From the NCBI GenBank assembly GCA_001632435.1, contig KV423957.1, forward strand, positions 142,957 to 206,956: a DNA stretch of 64,000 nt. The letters run 5' to 3'. Under the pieces are notes generated by a model. The model searched no databases. It worked only from the letters and a program-made list of their open reading frames with translations, and was not told the origin of the DNA. The DNA comes from Calocera cornea HHB12733. Its lineage: Eukaryota > Basidiomycota > Dacrymycetes > Dacrymycetales > Dacrymycetaceae. Shown here piece by piece: positions 1 through 11,799 of this stretch. The translations under genes were made by a program, and so were the position numbers. Each line of letters begins with the position of its first letter. The stretch's first letter is position 1.

Positions 1-260
1 CTGGGCCGAGTGGGGCTTATGGTAAATATAGAATGAGGGATGGGAAAGTTTATTCTTCGTGGTCGATATCTATGTGGAGGTATTGTATGTTGTACCTAAT
101 GTTTTTCTTGGGGCAGGCCTGAATTCCTCAAATCCCTTTGTATATCTGCTCACACTGTACAACGTCACTTGCAGCACCGTTAACCCTGTAGCTCGATACC
201 AGGAAGGAGGTCTTTATAATGCATTATGCTGGAACGATCTAGAATTACAAAGCGTGGTGA

Positions 261-1757
261 TCACAAGTAGAGCCCCTCTGGAGTACCCTCGTTCTTCCGG
301 TAGAGTACCTTTTCTCGCGCAGACGTAAAGTCCTGCTTCGTCACCCGCATCCTACGCTCTCGCAAAGCCAGCAATCCCGCTTCGGTGCATACGGCCTTGA
401 TGTCCGCACCACTAAGATCGTCCTTTGCCGTGACAAACTCTTCCAGGTCTACGTCATCTGAAAGGCTCATGCGGCTCGTGTGCAGCTTGAAGATCCGTAG
501 CTTGGTCTTTAGGTCGGGGAGCGGAAACTCGATCTTTCGATCTATTCGACCGGGTCGGATAAGGGCAGGGTCAAGCGATTCGATCTTGTTCGTGGCCATG
601 ATCACCTTGACGTCTCCGCGGGTGTCGAAACCGTCGAGCTGGTTGAGGAGCTCCAACATAGTACGTTGGATTTCACGCTCGCCACCAGATGTACTGTCAT
701 ATCGCTTGGTACCAATGGCGTCGATCTCATCAATGAAAACAATAGATGGTGCGTGTTCCTCAGCAACGCGGAAAAGTTCGCGAACCAGCTTGGGACCATC
801 ACCGAGGTATTTCTGAATCAGCTCGGAGCCAACGACGCGCAAGAAGGTTGCTGAGGTTTGATTGGCGACAGCCTTGGCTAGAAGGGTCTTCCCGGTTCCG
901 GGGACACCATACAGGATGACACCTTTCGGCGGCTTGATACCCATTTCTTCGTACAGCTCAGGGTGCGTCAACGGCAGTTCAACAGATTCCTATGAGTTAT
1001 GAGTTGCATATTCAAGGATGTCACGTGCTATGCGCACCTTGATCTCTTGAATCTGGCTATCCAAACCTCCAACGTCCGCATAACTTTCGGTAGGAGCTTT
1101 GTCAAGCTTCATGACGTTGACCATGGGATCAGTGTCGTCCTGGAGCACACCGATGACAGCGCTCGTCTTGTGGTGTAGTAGGACGGTGCATCCAGGTTCA
1201 AGCAGGTCCTTGTCGACAAAGCTCATGATGGAAACGTAGTACTCCGGTCCACTCGCTGTACTGATGATAGCATGATCGTCATCGATGATTTCCTCGAGAG
1301 TTCCGACGCCCATAGGAGAACCGCGCAGATCGTCTACTCGCGTCCGCTCCTCCTCGTTTTTGTCTTCCGTAACACTGGGCTTGAGCCTCTCCTGGTTCTG
1401 CACGAACTCTTCTTCAAGAAGGAGGTAGTCCTTGATCCGCTCCATCTTCAACAGCTTCAACCGACAACGGGTAGTTGGATAGACGGCAGGCAACTTGGTG
1501 GCAGCATCGGGGCCACGCTTCTTCTTCTTGCCCACTCGAGTAGGCAGAGGGGGCTCCCATTTCTTCGGTTGCGGTTTCTATCAAGCGGTGAGTAAGGCTC
1601 CTATCCACGCAGAAGGCCGTGTAACCCACCTTGTCCTTTGCGTCCTTATTCTGACCGTCCTTGTTCCCACCGGGTGGGTTGAGACCAGATGCAGCGTTTC
1701 CCTGGAGAATAGTATTAGCGTTCGGAGACCTTGCATATACAGCTTTCATCTTACCAT
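261..1757 (-). CDS. RPT2: 26S proteasome regulatory ATPase subunit Rpt2
   Basis: AAA+ ATPase of the 19S proteasome base, which unfolds substrates and gates the 20S channel. Four coding exons: 1755-1757 (the ATG only), 1630-1701, 1038-1577 and 261-989, giving 447 aa, close to the ~440 usual for Rpt2. The N-terminus MGNAASG fits the N-myristoylation signal known for yeast Rpt2 (Gly2, Ser6). A basic KKKKRG stretch, a coiled coil, the OB domain, Walker A GVPGTGKT, Walker B VFIDEIDA and the arginine-finger region RPGRIDRK follow in order. The C-terminus LYL is the HbYX motif that opens the 20S gate. Intron 1 starts directly after the initiator ATG, so ORF callers would place the start inside exon 3 at MGKKKK. 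Identity is certain; the first exon is inferred from splice signals and the restored myristoylation motif. Confidence 0.95.
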
Positions 1758-3155
1758 GACAGTTTCGGTAAAGAAGGTCCGGTGGGGTATGCAGAGGGCG
1801 AACAAGCTATATGCTTACGCTTGCACGAGTCGCTGGACCACAGAGATGGGACGACGCGTCAGCCAATTGACTCCGCGTGCAGTGGCGAAACCGGCGGTAC
1901 TACTAAATCCCCCCCAAGCGGAGCCGAGATCCAGTACGGCTCGGAATCAAGAACACTGCGGTGTACTGGGAAGGGCGGAACCGACGTTAATCCGGTCTTA
2001 GCTAAGATCCCAAGCCTGGTCAAGTTCAAATAAGGTCTTTTCTCAGTGTTACAAGTTTCATTTGGACAGGTGAAAAATCGGTCGCGTTACACGTTACAAT
2101 TTCATCTTCACAGATCGGTACAGTGTTGTAACAAGTCATTTGTATCAGGCATTTTTGGGCTCTGAGAGAAGCAGTATCATGGTGCTCTGGTCATTGAGAT
2201 AACCGTGTTCCAGGAATGAACTAACGTTACACATTGCCCTGGTTCTAGAGGCAATAACCCCATATCCTCCGGAATATCCAGAATACTGTTCGACACTTGC
2301 CCCCTCTCCGAGAGCGTCGCTTTACTCTGTACAATGTTATCACAGCCTAGGAAAGCAATTTGTGCTCCTGAATGACTCTAAATGGTTGATAAATGACTTA
2401 ATAACATTGTTTACTCTGAGACGCTCGCTAAGTTACAAGGTTTGTTTCCCTCTAGCATATGTGCGTCCGTGCAGGCACGCATTCTTCCGCTTGGGAGCTT
2501 TGTTTCCGCTTTCCATATTTGCATCCGTGTCTGAAGCCCGAAGAATCACTGAGAGTGGAATCAAATACTCGTGACAACTGCAATCACTTAACTTAACCTA
2601 CAAGCCATTTACAAATACGGAAACAAACATTTAGCACGGAGACAAATACTCTACACGGAGACAAATATCTGATTCAGAAGCAAATGTTAGTAGTTAAACG
2701 AAACAAGTATTCAAGCGGGAGCTAATACTGAACGCGGGATGGAACGCGGAACGCGGAAAGCAGCGTTTCAAGCGGAAACATTCGAAACGGAGGCGAATGA
2801 GTGGAGGGGAAGCGGCCAAACCCGGAAGTAAACTGGAAAACGGATGCAAACTCAAAACGGAAGCACATATAAAAGCGGAACCAAATGACAACCCAAGTAA
2901 ATACCGAAGCCGGATGCAATTGCGTTAATGGAAGCGATATTTAACGGAATCAAATTAGAAAGCGGAATCAAATGCCCCAAACGCAAACACTCAAGAGGAA
3001 AGAGAAATCGAATTCCCAGACACGGGCACGGGAGGAAAAGGGTTGGAGGAATTACTTCCGGCTTCACCACACGCCACTGGGGAGCGAGTCAAGGGATTGC
3101 ATAACCGCCCACTTCAGCGCGGAACGACCAACCGCACAGATTAGAACGAACCACC
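1758..3155. other. Divergent intergenic region with minisatellite array
   Basis: This lies between the divergent RPT2 and SDE2 starts. The first ~800 bases show no gene or clear signal. From about 2615 to 2975 it carries the first family-A minisatellite array, described separately. Confidence 0.6.
2615..2975 (+). repeat. Degenerate minisatellite, family A, copy 1
   Basis: About 18-20 head-to-tail units of roughly 17-20 nt, each opening with a core close to CGGAAGCAAAT followed by 6-9 loosely conserved bases (for example CGGATGCAAACTCAAAAC, then CGGAAGCACATATAAAAGC). The same unit makes the arrays at 24905-25500 and 31845-32595. Open frames across it on the minus strand are low-complexity products of the repeat. 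Confidence 0.8.
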
Positions 3156-3993
3156 ATGTCGACCAACCTGATCTTCTCCACATTCCCTCCCTACAACACT
3201 TTCAATGTTTATGTCCCCAATGACGCACCCATCGCCGACATTCCTTCCTATGTCTCCGTCCGCATTCCGACTGCAGAGTCATTGATCTACTCCTTGTCAT
3301 CTGGAGCGCCACTGCCCTCCCTCGATCTGCCGGTCTCTGCGCTCGCAGGCGACTCCACCTATGTTCGCCTTCGAGCTACACCGAGGCTGCGCGGTGGCAA
3401 GGGAGGCTTCGGCTCCCAGCTGCGTGCCGCAGGCGGTCGAATGAGCAGTCAGAAGACGGACAACAAGGACAGCTGCCGCGATCTGTCAGGGAGGAGATTG
3501 AGCACCATCAAGGAGGCGAAGAAGTGAGTCCTTTCCTTACAACTCTCACCCGGAATGCACGACTGACGATTTCTCTAGGATGGCCGAATATCTCGAGTCT
3601 GAACCCTTGCGGCAGAAGGCGGCGAAAGAGGCACAAAAGGCAAAGCTCGAGAAACTCGAACGCGAGCTCGGCGTCGTTCCCGGAAAGACGGACGTGACAC
3701 AGCTTGAAGACACCTCCGTTGTAGCAGGAAAGAAGCACAGGTTCGACGACACCGAATACCTAAAGCAGTCAGAGGAGATTGTGGACAGCGTGAAGAATGC
3801 TGTCGCAGCTGGTTTGTTGAAGAAGAGGAAGAAGGCGAAGGTTTCGAACGGTGAGGAGCAGGCAAATGATACGAAGACGGCCTCGGCAGGAGGCGCGTTG
3901 AATAAGGCTGCGCGAGGTGTGGTAGAGTCTGCAGTCACTGCTCCAGCAGCAGCGGTTGTTGGCGTGGTGGCAGGCATTGCTGCGAGCGCTTGA
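3156..3993 (+). CDS. SDE2: Sde2, ubiquitin-fold pre-mRNA splicing factor
   Basis: Two exons, 3156-3523 and 3579-3993 (intron GTGAGT...TCTCTAG), giving 260 aa. The N-terminal ~85 residues look like a ubiquitin-like fold ending in RLRGG, directly followed by [17 protein letters not shown]. This is the invariant GG~KGG processing site of Sde2. In fission yeast, deubiquitinases cut after the Gly-Gly, and the Lys-starting C-terminal part joins the spliceosome and promotes excision of selected introns; human SDE2 acts in replication stress. The second half ([13 protein letters not shown]..., then charged and Ala-rich) is coiled coil and disordered. The family is clear from the processing motif. Confidence 0.92.
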
Positions 3994-4062
3994 GAGGGTC
4001 TGCAGGTGTAATCTTATGTATAGTATTGGTACAGAATAGCACAAGTAAACGAGAATGCAGAC

Positions 4063-5786
4063 TCAATCCTCAAATCGCCCCGGCAACACCAACGGCGCAA
4101 CAAGGGTCCAAACGTAGATCGAGTATGAGATCCAGGACGAGACGATACGCATCCACATCGCGGTCTCCGATCGGCCGATGTATACTGGGTTCTCGCCTTC
4201 ACCGGAATCATGTACCACGTTCCTGCAACGAGCGGTTAGGACGTTGTACTCGACATCAGGGAACGGGCGTACCAATCGGTCAAAAGCATGGCAACATACA
4301 TGGCACCCATGACGAAAATGACGTGGAACCAAGAGTACTACATTGGAAAGTTAGAATGGGCCATATCCAAAGAAAGAGCGACGTACGTTGTACTTGGTGC
4401 TACTTCGCTCGTCATCCCTGTCCTCGCCGGTTGGCTCGTCATCTTCCAGATCGTCATCCTCTTCCTCATCCAATGCCGACGCAGGGATGGAGCCAGCTTC
4501 CACCGCGGCGAGAAGGGCTTGATAACGGGGCGTGTCCTTGCGGCTCGGCTGCGAGGTCAGGACGTGATGACTATCGCTTGTTGGGACGGCAGAGTATCCT
4601 TCCACCGAATCGTAGCCCTTCTTGCCCTTGCCGACAAGAGCTTTACTCTGCGTTGCAGCTCTCGAAGTCGAGTAAGCGATGGCTAGGAAGGTGAATATGG
4701 CTCCGATAATGACCGTAGTCGTACGCGTAGTCGCGGCTCCGCCACCCCAAGGGTTGCAAGCTCCGTCGTCGTGATTTCCGACCGCGGATGTGACCAAGTA
4801 AGTGCAGTATGCGGCAATCATTGCGGACTGCGCCAAGCCGGAGCGTGGATTGGCCTCTTGAACGGAAGGATGGATACTCACGATCGTTATAACGACCATG
4901 AGAGCCAGGTTGAAGGATATGAAGAAACGATTGAGAGTGCACCCGGAGCTGGCGAAAAACCCGTACATGACCCCTGTCAGGGCAATAGCCGCGGAGTAGA
5001 GGCCAGCCGTAGAGCCGACAAGGACGAACTGCCACAAGTTGGAGTCGGAGGCTTCCCACTTCTCCAAACACATTTCGGACCAAGTGTGTGCAAAGTCGAC
5101 CAGGAGGACCAATCCGATGATGATGAAGATGCTGGCTCCAATCATGGCGACGTAGTTGCCCCAGAACATGAAGAACTCATTTGGTATGAAGAAAGAGGTG
5201 ACGACCAAAACAATCCAAAGGAAGACCTTCGGGCCCCAGAATCTGCATCATGGTCAGTTGTGTTTTTAACTGGCGAAGGGAAGACATACCCGTTCTGAAT
5301 GGCGGAACGCTTGTCCCGGGTATTGTTCACCCCGATGAGCAAAGCGCCAAGAATAAAGTGGAACAGAGACAAAGCGAAGCAGATACGATGGACCTGTATT
5401 TATTGTAAGTACGACCATTGTCGGCTCCACATTGCACACTCACGGCCAGAACACCATAGCATTTGCCTTCTCTGCACTCCATCTTGATGTAGTCGTAACT
5501 CCACTTCTCGATCAATCGAATCATGAAGGGAGTTTTCATGAGCCAAGCGAGCATAGAGTTGAGGCAGAAGATGATCTTTGCAAGTTGTTCAGAGACAAAT
5601 ATTAGACTCTTCGGCGGGACTCACAGCAAAGCCAACTCGTGTCGCGATGGATGAGTTGCAATTGCACGACTTGCAGAACATGGATGCCGCCGTCGATGTG
5701 CAGCAGAATGCGACACCAGCCAATGCGGAGGTCGCAATAGTGCTCAGCGGCCCCACAAGGGGGATTATGGAGAGTGCGGCACCCAT
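4063..5786 (-). CDS. Serine incorporator (SERINC/Tms1) family membrane protein
   Basis: Multi-pass membrane protein of the SERINC/TDE1 family (yeast Tms1). The start at 5786 gives the family hallmark MGAALSI followed by [19 protein letters not shown]. At least six exons: exon 1 is 5625-5786; later ones encode [29 protein letters not shown] and [13 protein letters not shown] long exon then runs through ACNPW and an acidic cytosolic loop ([15 protein letters not shown]), and two short exons finish with [22 protein letters not shown] and [20 protein letters not shown]. About ten membrane segments can be counted, the usual number. The family is linked to serine and sphingolipid metabolism in endomembranes, but the biochemical role is unsettled. 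It is convergent with SDE2, leaving ~70 nt between the stops. Confidence 0.93.
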
Positions 5787-8700
5787 AATCGTAAAATGCT
5801 GGATAGGAGACGGTTGTAACCTGGCAGGAGCGCTCGAAATGACTGGCGACGACGGCCTTCCGTTCTTACGTTGCTGCGCGCACAGCCACTCGCATATTGC
5901 CCACCGTCTCGCCGTTTATCTCGGCACACGACCAACATGTCCTGTGGAGCAGGCGCCCTCACGAAGATCAGTCAAAAACAGACGCGATACGTGCCGAAGT
6001 TAATGAGGTTGTGCTCCAGCGTTGGAAGCACATCTCATCTCAGAAAGGGACTCGGATGCCCTTGGAGGAGCTCTAAAGACTAACACGCCCTTTAGACGTC
6101 CCATTCGGCCCATCGAATTTGTCAACAGTCAGTACCGTTTGTGGAATTCACAGAGAGCAACTTCATGTCAAAGCATATTCATGAAAGTGCTGGAGGTATG
6201 CCGAGGCATGAAAGCAGCCTTAAACTAAGAGGAACTCCAGAGCTGTTCCAATTTAAGTGAATTGTGCTGTGCTGTACCTCCAGCCGCGGTCCCAGCCACA
6301 GTGTAAATGGACGGACAAACGAAGCGCCAACACCGGTTCGATGACAGTTGCAGGAACGATGCAAATGTCGGTTCCAATGACAGTTTCAACAAACGGCATT
6401 GCCAACGGCGGTTCCAATAACAAGTACAATAACGACGCAAATACAGTATCACTGATGGTTTCGATTAACAACATCGCCAACGGCGATTCCAATGAGAGCT
6501 ACAGGGACGATCAAAGGTCAGTTCCAATGACGGTTTCAACCAACGATATTGCCAACGACGGTTCTAATGACAGTTACGACGATGGGTACAAATGACAGTT
6601 CCAATCATAGTTTTGACTAACGACAGTGCCAACGATGGTGCAATGACGTTTACAACGACGGCGCAAATGTCAGTTTCAATGGCGGTTTTGACCAGCGGCA
6701 TTGCCAACGACGGATCAAGGGCCGGTTACAACGGCGGCTCCGACATACACAACGCCCATCCATCCCATGGTAGAGTGCGCGGAGAACTTGGCAAACCTGA
6801 CACGTTGGCAAAGGCAGACAATGCCGAGAGAATGAGTTGTCCGTCAGCTGCCAGGACAAGTTCGTTGTGAGGAGGTCATGACAATCACCATATGGTACAC
6901 CGCCGGCGGAGATGGGTGGCACAGCACGCGGGGCGTCGTGTTCACAGTACCGCGGCCCGCGGCGGAACTGCAATTGAAAGGAGTCGAAGCCCTAGCTCAT
7001 GTGCCAATGTGGCACATGGTCGTCGACAGCGGGCAGTCGACGACAAAGGAACCGCTGGTGGGGTAATCATCGACGGCGTTGAGGTACATGTGGGTACATC
7101 CAGGGACTCTACGCGGGGCTGCATTCGACGTCCACCCGAGGACCCACCCTGACGCGTGCCTCATCATTCCTCGGGTCACCCGGCGCCCGCCGTCCGTTGT
7201 CGACCGCGTTATCGGTGGACTTGTAAGCTCAGTTTGGGTGACTGCGGTGAAGTAAGACCCGGGTTGAGCGGCTCACTGGTGGCCGTGCTTTAGTCACGTC
7301 TCGTCGTTCAAATGACAAGCATCCAGCAGAGCCGTATGCTCCTCCAGCATAAGCGAAGTGAGGCCTCGATCATGGGGCTAAGCCTGTATCTCGAAATAAC
7401 TCAAGGTCGAACGGGTTCCGAATCTGACTGTTCGTAAGCTCAGGTGACGGTATTGTTACTGTGCAAGTGTAAAGCCACTAAAGCCACAATGGGTATTGCC
7501 CGCAAGCCTTATGACGGGATGGCGGGACAGATTTGGTAATTGATGATGGTGCTCCACTATCACACAACAGAAGCACACGACTCGTCGTTGGAGCTGCAAA
7601 GCCATCTTGCGCTATGGTGTAGAGCGTGTTCAGCCGTGGCGCCAGTGAAGGGTTTGTGATGCAGTTTTGCAACGAATGGCTGGTTGTTTGTTTGGTCGCC
7701 CGACGTCGCCGATGCCCGGCCAGAGGCTTTGAGGGAATGGGTATTCGTCTAGCAATCTGAGCGCTGTAACGAGTAAACGGGCGCACGAGCGCAGACGGTG
7801 CACGCGGAAGGGTAGGGTCCCGATCGAGAGCGGGGGAATTGATGAGATTAAGTTGGACAGGCACCCGCCCGCGCGACAAACGTGCGCTTCAAATAGCAAA
7901 TGGAGGCGGGCCCGGCCCAGCGCCGCAACTGTCGTTGCGAGCTGACGAGGGCTTGGCAAAGTCACATGAAAACAATTGCATTGCGCTAGGAAGCGCGTGG
8001 TGTATCTTGCAATGTCTTGGTACGGTTGCACAAGGACGACGTGCACCGTGTGTCGGCGATACTTGCGCATGACCCGGGAAGAGGCATTGGAGCACAGGAC
8101 CAGTAACTTGAACTAAATAGTTCTCTTGTCTTGACCGATGCCCATTCAGCATCGGTTACAGTTAACCGGTTGACTGTACTCGGGGCGTGTATTGGAGCTG
8201 GATGGGGAGGACGCGGCGGTCGCCGAAACCACAAGATGAGGCGAGGCATACGAAGGGCCACGCAAGGTCCAGTAATCGGCGAGCCGATTGCCGGTCTGGG
8301 ATATAGGTCATCTGTGGAACTCCTGAATAAGAATTTTCCGCGAAAGGCAAGCGACCGAGGCGGAGAGGATGAACGGGCCTGGGGTCAGCAATAGGGGCAG
8401 GAGGATCGGGAGGGTGTGGTTGTATGTGTCCGGCGAATAGGCTGTTGGCAGGCGTTCAAGCCCGGGCTGGAGCCGGCTCCGGGTCTCGGCACTGGGCCGA
8501 AGGGGGAAGCCGCGGCGGATGGTCGCAAGGGTCCACGACGAAGCGCATCACGAACGTGGCCAGCGATGCCGCTCGTGATTGGCTCCCGCGCAAGGGACCA
8601 TGCCACATCGCTGCCATGTGGATACCACCCGCGCTGCCTGTGCATCCCCTCGTTCGACAAGCTGAGCAAGCTGAGCAAGCGCCTGCGAGCCCGGACCCAC

Positions 8701-8985
8701 CTTGTTCCACATGGGTCATGAACGGAAACTTGTCCGGCCTCCTCTCCCCGACCCGCAAGTTTTCCAGCCATGTTGGCTCCATCTTCCGCTAAGAAGGTGC
8801 CAAGACACCCGCCGCAGAGGAGGCGAGAGGCGCGGGTCGGAGGAGGGGCGGCTTTACGGGTTCGATAGTGCCTGAACAATACTTAAACCAGCTTCCCGAG
8901 CAGCCTGTCCTGCTCTTTTTCTTCATCGGCCCTTCCCGACAACTTGCCCTCTTCCGAGTTCCCCCCCACTCGTCGTACATTCATC
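5787..8985. other. Gene-poor region between the SERINC gene and PHO84
   Basis: About 3.2 kb without a supported gene. It must hold the promoters of both divergent neighbours. From 6220 to 6745 it contains the first family-B minisatellite element. Short open frames here (for example at 6257-6595) are repeat-encoded low-complexity peptides. I see no tRNA, no transposase and no clear phosphate-response CACGTG site. Confidence 0.6.
6220..6745 (+). repeat. Family-B minisatellite element, copy A
   Basis: It opens with TTAAACTAAGAGGAACT (6220-6236) and AGCTGTTCCAATTT (6241-6254), then an array with a basic ~12-nt unit such as GGTTCCAATGAC, AGTTTCAACAAC or GGCATTGCCAAC, often grouped into larger units of ~36-48 nt. 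Related arrays lie at 11411-11680 (same orientation) and 11800-12477 (inverted), on the other side of PHO84. Confidence 0.75.
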
Positions 8986-10926
8986 ATGTCCTCCAAGGAG
9001 TACGAGGCCCAAAAGCTTGAGGAGATCCAGCGTATCTCCAACCTGGATCTTCGCCGTCGCGCTGCCCTCGCAGAGGTCGACAATGCCAAGTTCTCCTGGT
9101 TCCATGTCAAGGCCGTCCTTGTCGCTGGTGTCGGTTTCTTCACTGGTAAGCGCTAAACATGAACTTCCCGCTTCTTCGGCAGTCTTCTCATGGCCTCTCC
9201 TCAGATGCTTACGACATCTTCGCCATCTCCATTGCCGCGACCATGCTTGGCTACGTCTACAACGGCGGCGGAGCCCTGACCGTCAATCAGGATCTCGGTG
9301 TCAAGGTCGCCACCCCCATTGGCACCTTCGTCGGACAGCTTCTTTTCGGCTGGCTTGCTGATATGGTTGGACGCAAGCGCATGTACGGTGTTGAGCTCAT
9401 GATCAGTGCGTCTGCTATTCTACTCCGGAAAACTCCATGTCTGACGTTATCTCTTCAGTCATTGGCGGTACCTTCGCTCAGGCTCTCTGCGGTACCGGCC
9501 CCGCTGTCAACGTCATCGGTGCCCTCATTGTGTGGCGTTTCATCATGGGTGTTGGCATCGGCGGTGACTATCCGCTTTCTGCCATCATCACCTCCGAGTT
9601 TGCTGCTACCCGCATCCGTGGCCGCATGATGGCGGCCGTGTTCGCTATGCAGGGCTTCGGCAATTTCACCGCTGCTATCGTTGCTACCATTGTAAGTTCA
9701 ATACTCCTCACCGATGGTGGGCACCGCTGACCCCTTTGTTTAGGTTGTCGTAAGCCCATAACCTCATAATTAATTATGACAGCCTCTAACTCTGATCAAG
9801 GTCGCCTACAAGCCGCAGATATTGTCTGACCCCACAGGCGGCGCTTTCCACGTCGACTATTGCTGGCGCCTGCTCATCGGTCTCGGCGCGGTACCCGGAG
9901 TAATTGCACTGTATTTCCGTCTCACCATCCCTGAGACTCCCCGCTACACCATGGATGTGGAGCGCAACGTTATCCAGGCCACCACTGATGTCGAGAACTT
10001 CATGACCACCGGCACCTACGAGTACGATCCCGATGCGATTGTCCAGCGCGCTGTTGCCCCGAAGGCCACGAGGCGAGACTTCATTAACTACTTCAGTCAG
10101 TGGAAGAACGGCAAGATCCTCCTCGGAACGGCATACTCCTGGTTTGCTCTGGATATTGCCTTCTACGGTCTTGGCCTGAACTCTTCCATCGTGCTGAGCG
10201 CCATCGGCTTCGGCTCATCGACCGCGACCTCTCCCCAGCAGAAGATCTACGAGAACCTGTACAACGTTTCTGTTGGCAGTGCGTAGTCGTCGTTGCCTTT
10301 TCGCTCCAAGAGACAAACTAACGACCTGACCAGACATGATCCTCGCCGTTGGCGGTCTCATCCCTGGCTACTGGGCAACCTTCCTCGTTGTCGACAGCTG
10401 GGGCCGTCGCCCCGTGCAGCTCATGGGCTTCTCCATGCTTACTATTATCTTCGTGTGCATGGGTTTCGGCTACTGGGCGATGCAGACCAGCAAGCCTGCC
10501 AAGTCCGCGTTCGTATTCTTGTACTGCTTGGCGAACTTCTTTCAAAACTTCGGCCCCAACTCCACCACCTTCATCATTCCCGGTGAAGTCTTCCCTACCC
10601 GCTACCGCTCCACCGGCCACGGTATCTCCGCCGCTGCGGGCAAGCTCGGTGCCATTGTCTCCCAGGTCGGCTTCGCTTGGCTCCGTAACATCGGCGGCAC
10701 CAACTACTGGATTGGCCACATCCTCGAGCTCTTCGCCTTCTTCATGCTTACCGGTGTCGCCTCCACCCTCCTCCTCCCCGAGACGACCAACCAGACTCTC
10801 GAAGAGCTTTCGAACGAGAACCAGGAGGGCTTCATCAAGGATGTCGCCCCTGTCGTTGTTGAGGATGGTGTTATTCTCCAGCCATCTCGCTCCAAGATCA
10901 ACGGCGAGACCAAGGAGGAGGTGTAA
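8986..10926 (+). CDS. PHO84: High-affinity phosphate:H+ symporter, Pho84-like (MFS)
   Basis: Plasma-membrane MFS transporter for inorganic phosphate. Exons 8986-9145, 9205-9405, 9459-9691, 9744-9749, 9801-10278 and 10334-10926 give 556 aa, the family's usual size, with 12 membrane segments. Key motifs: FFTDAYDIFAIS in TM1, LADMVGRKRMYG (the MFS loop 2-3 motif), GVGIGGDYPLSAIITSE in TM4, TIPETPRYTMDVE after TM6 and LPETTNQTLEEL at the end. Pho84-type phosphate transporters are recognised by the GGDYPLSA signature. Splicing requires a 6-nt microexon (GTTGTC) between introns of 52 and 51 nt; skipping it would keep frame. Regulation by phosphate starvation is expected from the family, but no operator was identified. 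Same-family repeats lie on both sides. Confidence 0.93.
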
Positions 10927-11410
10927 TCGAGATAGATTCGTCCCCCAAGACTTTCTTGCTAGGTTTCTTCACGTCTAATGGTCTATGATGTGGTGGAGTC
11001 ATGCTCCCTCCAACGAGTTGTTCATTAATGCCGCTGGACGCCGTGCATACGACGTGCCAGAATAATAGATTGTATGCAAGCTGTTACCAGCATAGTTGGA
11101 TGCGTGTGTTGGTGCTGAAGCTACTATTCACGTGTGTTTCAGTTTGTGGGTGCATGATCCGGTGTCAAATTCATCGTCTGCTGAGGCTGCGTGCCAATGA
11201 ATCGGGACGGATCCCAATCGGATGATATTTCGCACCCACTGACAAAGTCGAACTCACACCTTTCCACCGACGAGAAAACTACTGACGTATGCCTTTTAGG
11301 ACTCCACAGTTTCGGGCACATGCATAATCCATTTATAAGGCCAATAAGATTAAAATTTATTCTCGAGAGTGCCATTGTAAGCGGTATTATCCTAGAAAGG
11401 CAAGAGCCAT

Positions 11411-11680
11411 TTAAACTAGAGGAACTATGGCATTTATCCAAGGATGGTACCAGCGACAGACGGATAGTTCCAACGGCAGTTTCGGCCAACGTCATTGCCA
11501 ACGGCGGTTCCACTGATGGGTTTCGGTTAACAACCTTGCTAACTGCGATTCCAATGTCAGTCAGAGGGTCGCTGCAAATGTGGGTTCCATTGACAGACCG
11601 CCCAATGGCATTACCAACGGTAGTTTCAAGGACAGTTGTTGCAAGGACCGTTCTGAGGTCATATACTCGGATTCATCAAC
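11411..11680 (+). repeat. Family-B minisatellite element, copy B
   Basis: It begins with TTAAACTAGAGGAACT (11411-11426), matching the left edge of copy A apart from one base, and continues with 12-nt-based units such as GGCAGTTTCGGCCAAC, GTCATTGCCAAC and GGCATTACCAAC. Confidence 0.7.
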
Positions 11681-11799
11681 GATGACACCTGCTTATCCAG
11701 TCTTTACTTTTGGAACCCCCCCCCCCCCACTCCCCCACGCATGATGGCCTGATAGACCAGCTTTACTCGAATTCGGTAGCCCAAATATGGTCACTCATA

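Noticed and set aside
6257..6870. Asn/Ser/Thr-rich open frames that look like a repeat protein
   Set aside because: Produced by the 12-nt family-B repeat being a multiple of three; related arrays elsewhere are interrupted by stops.
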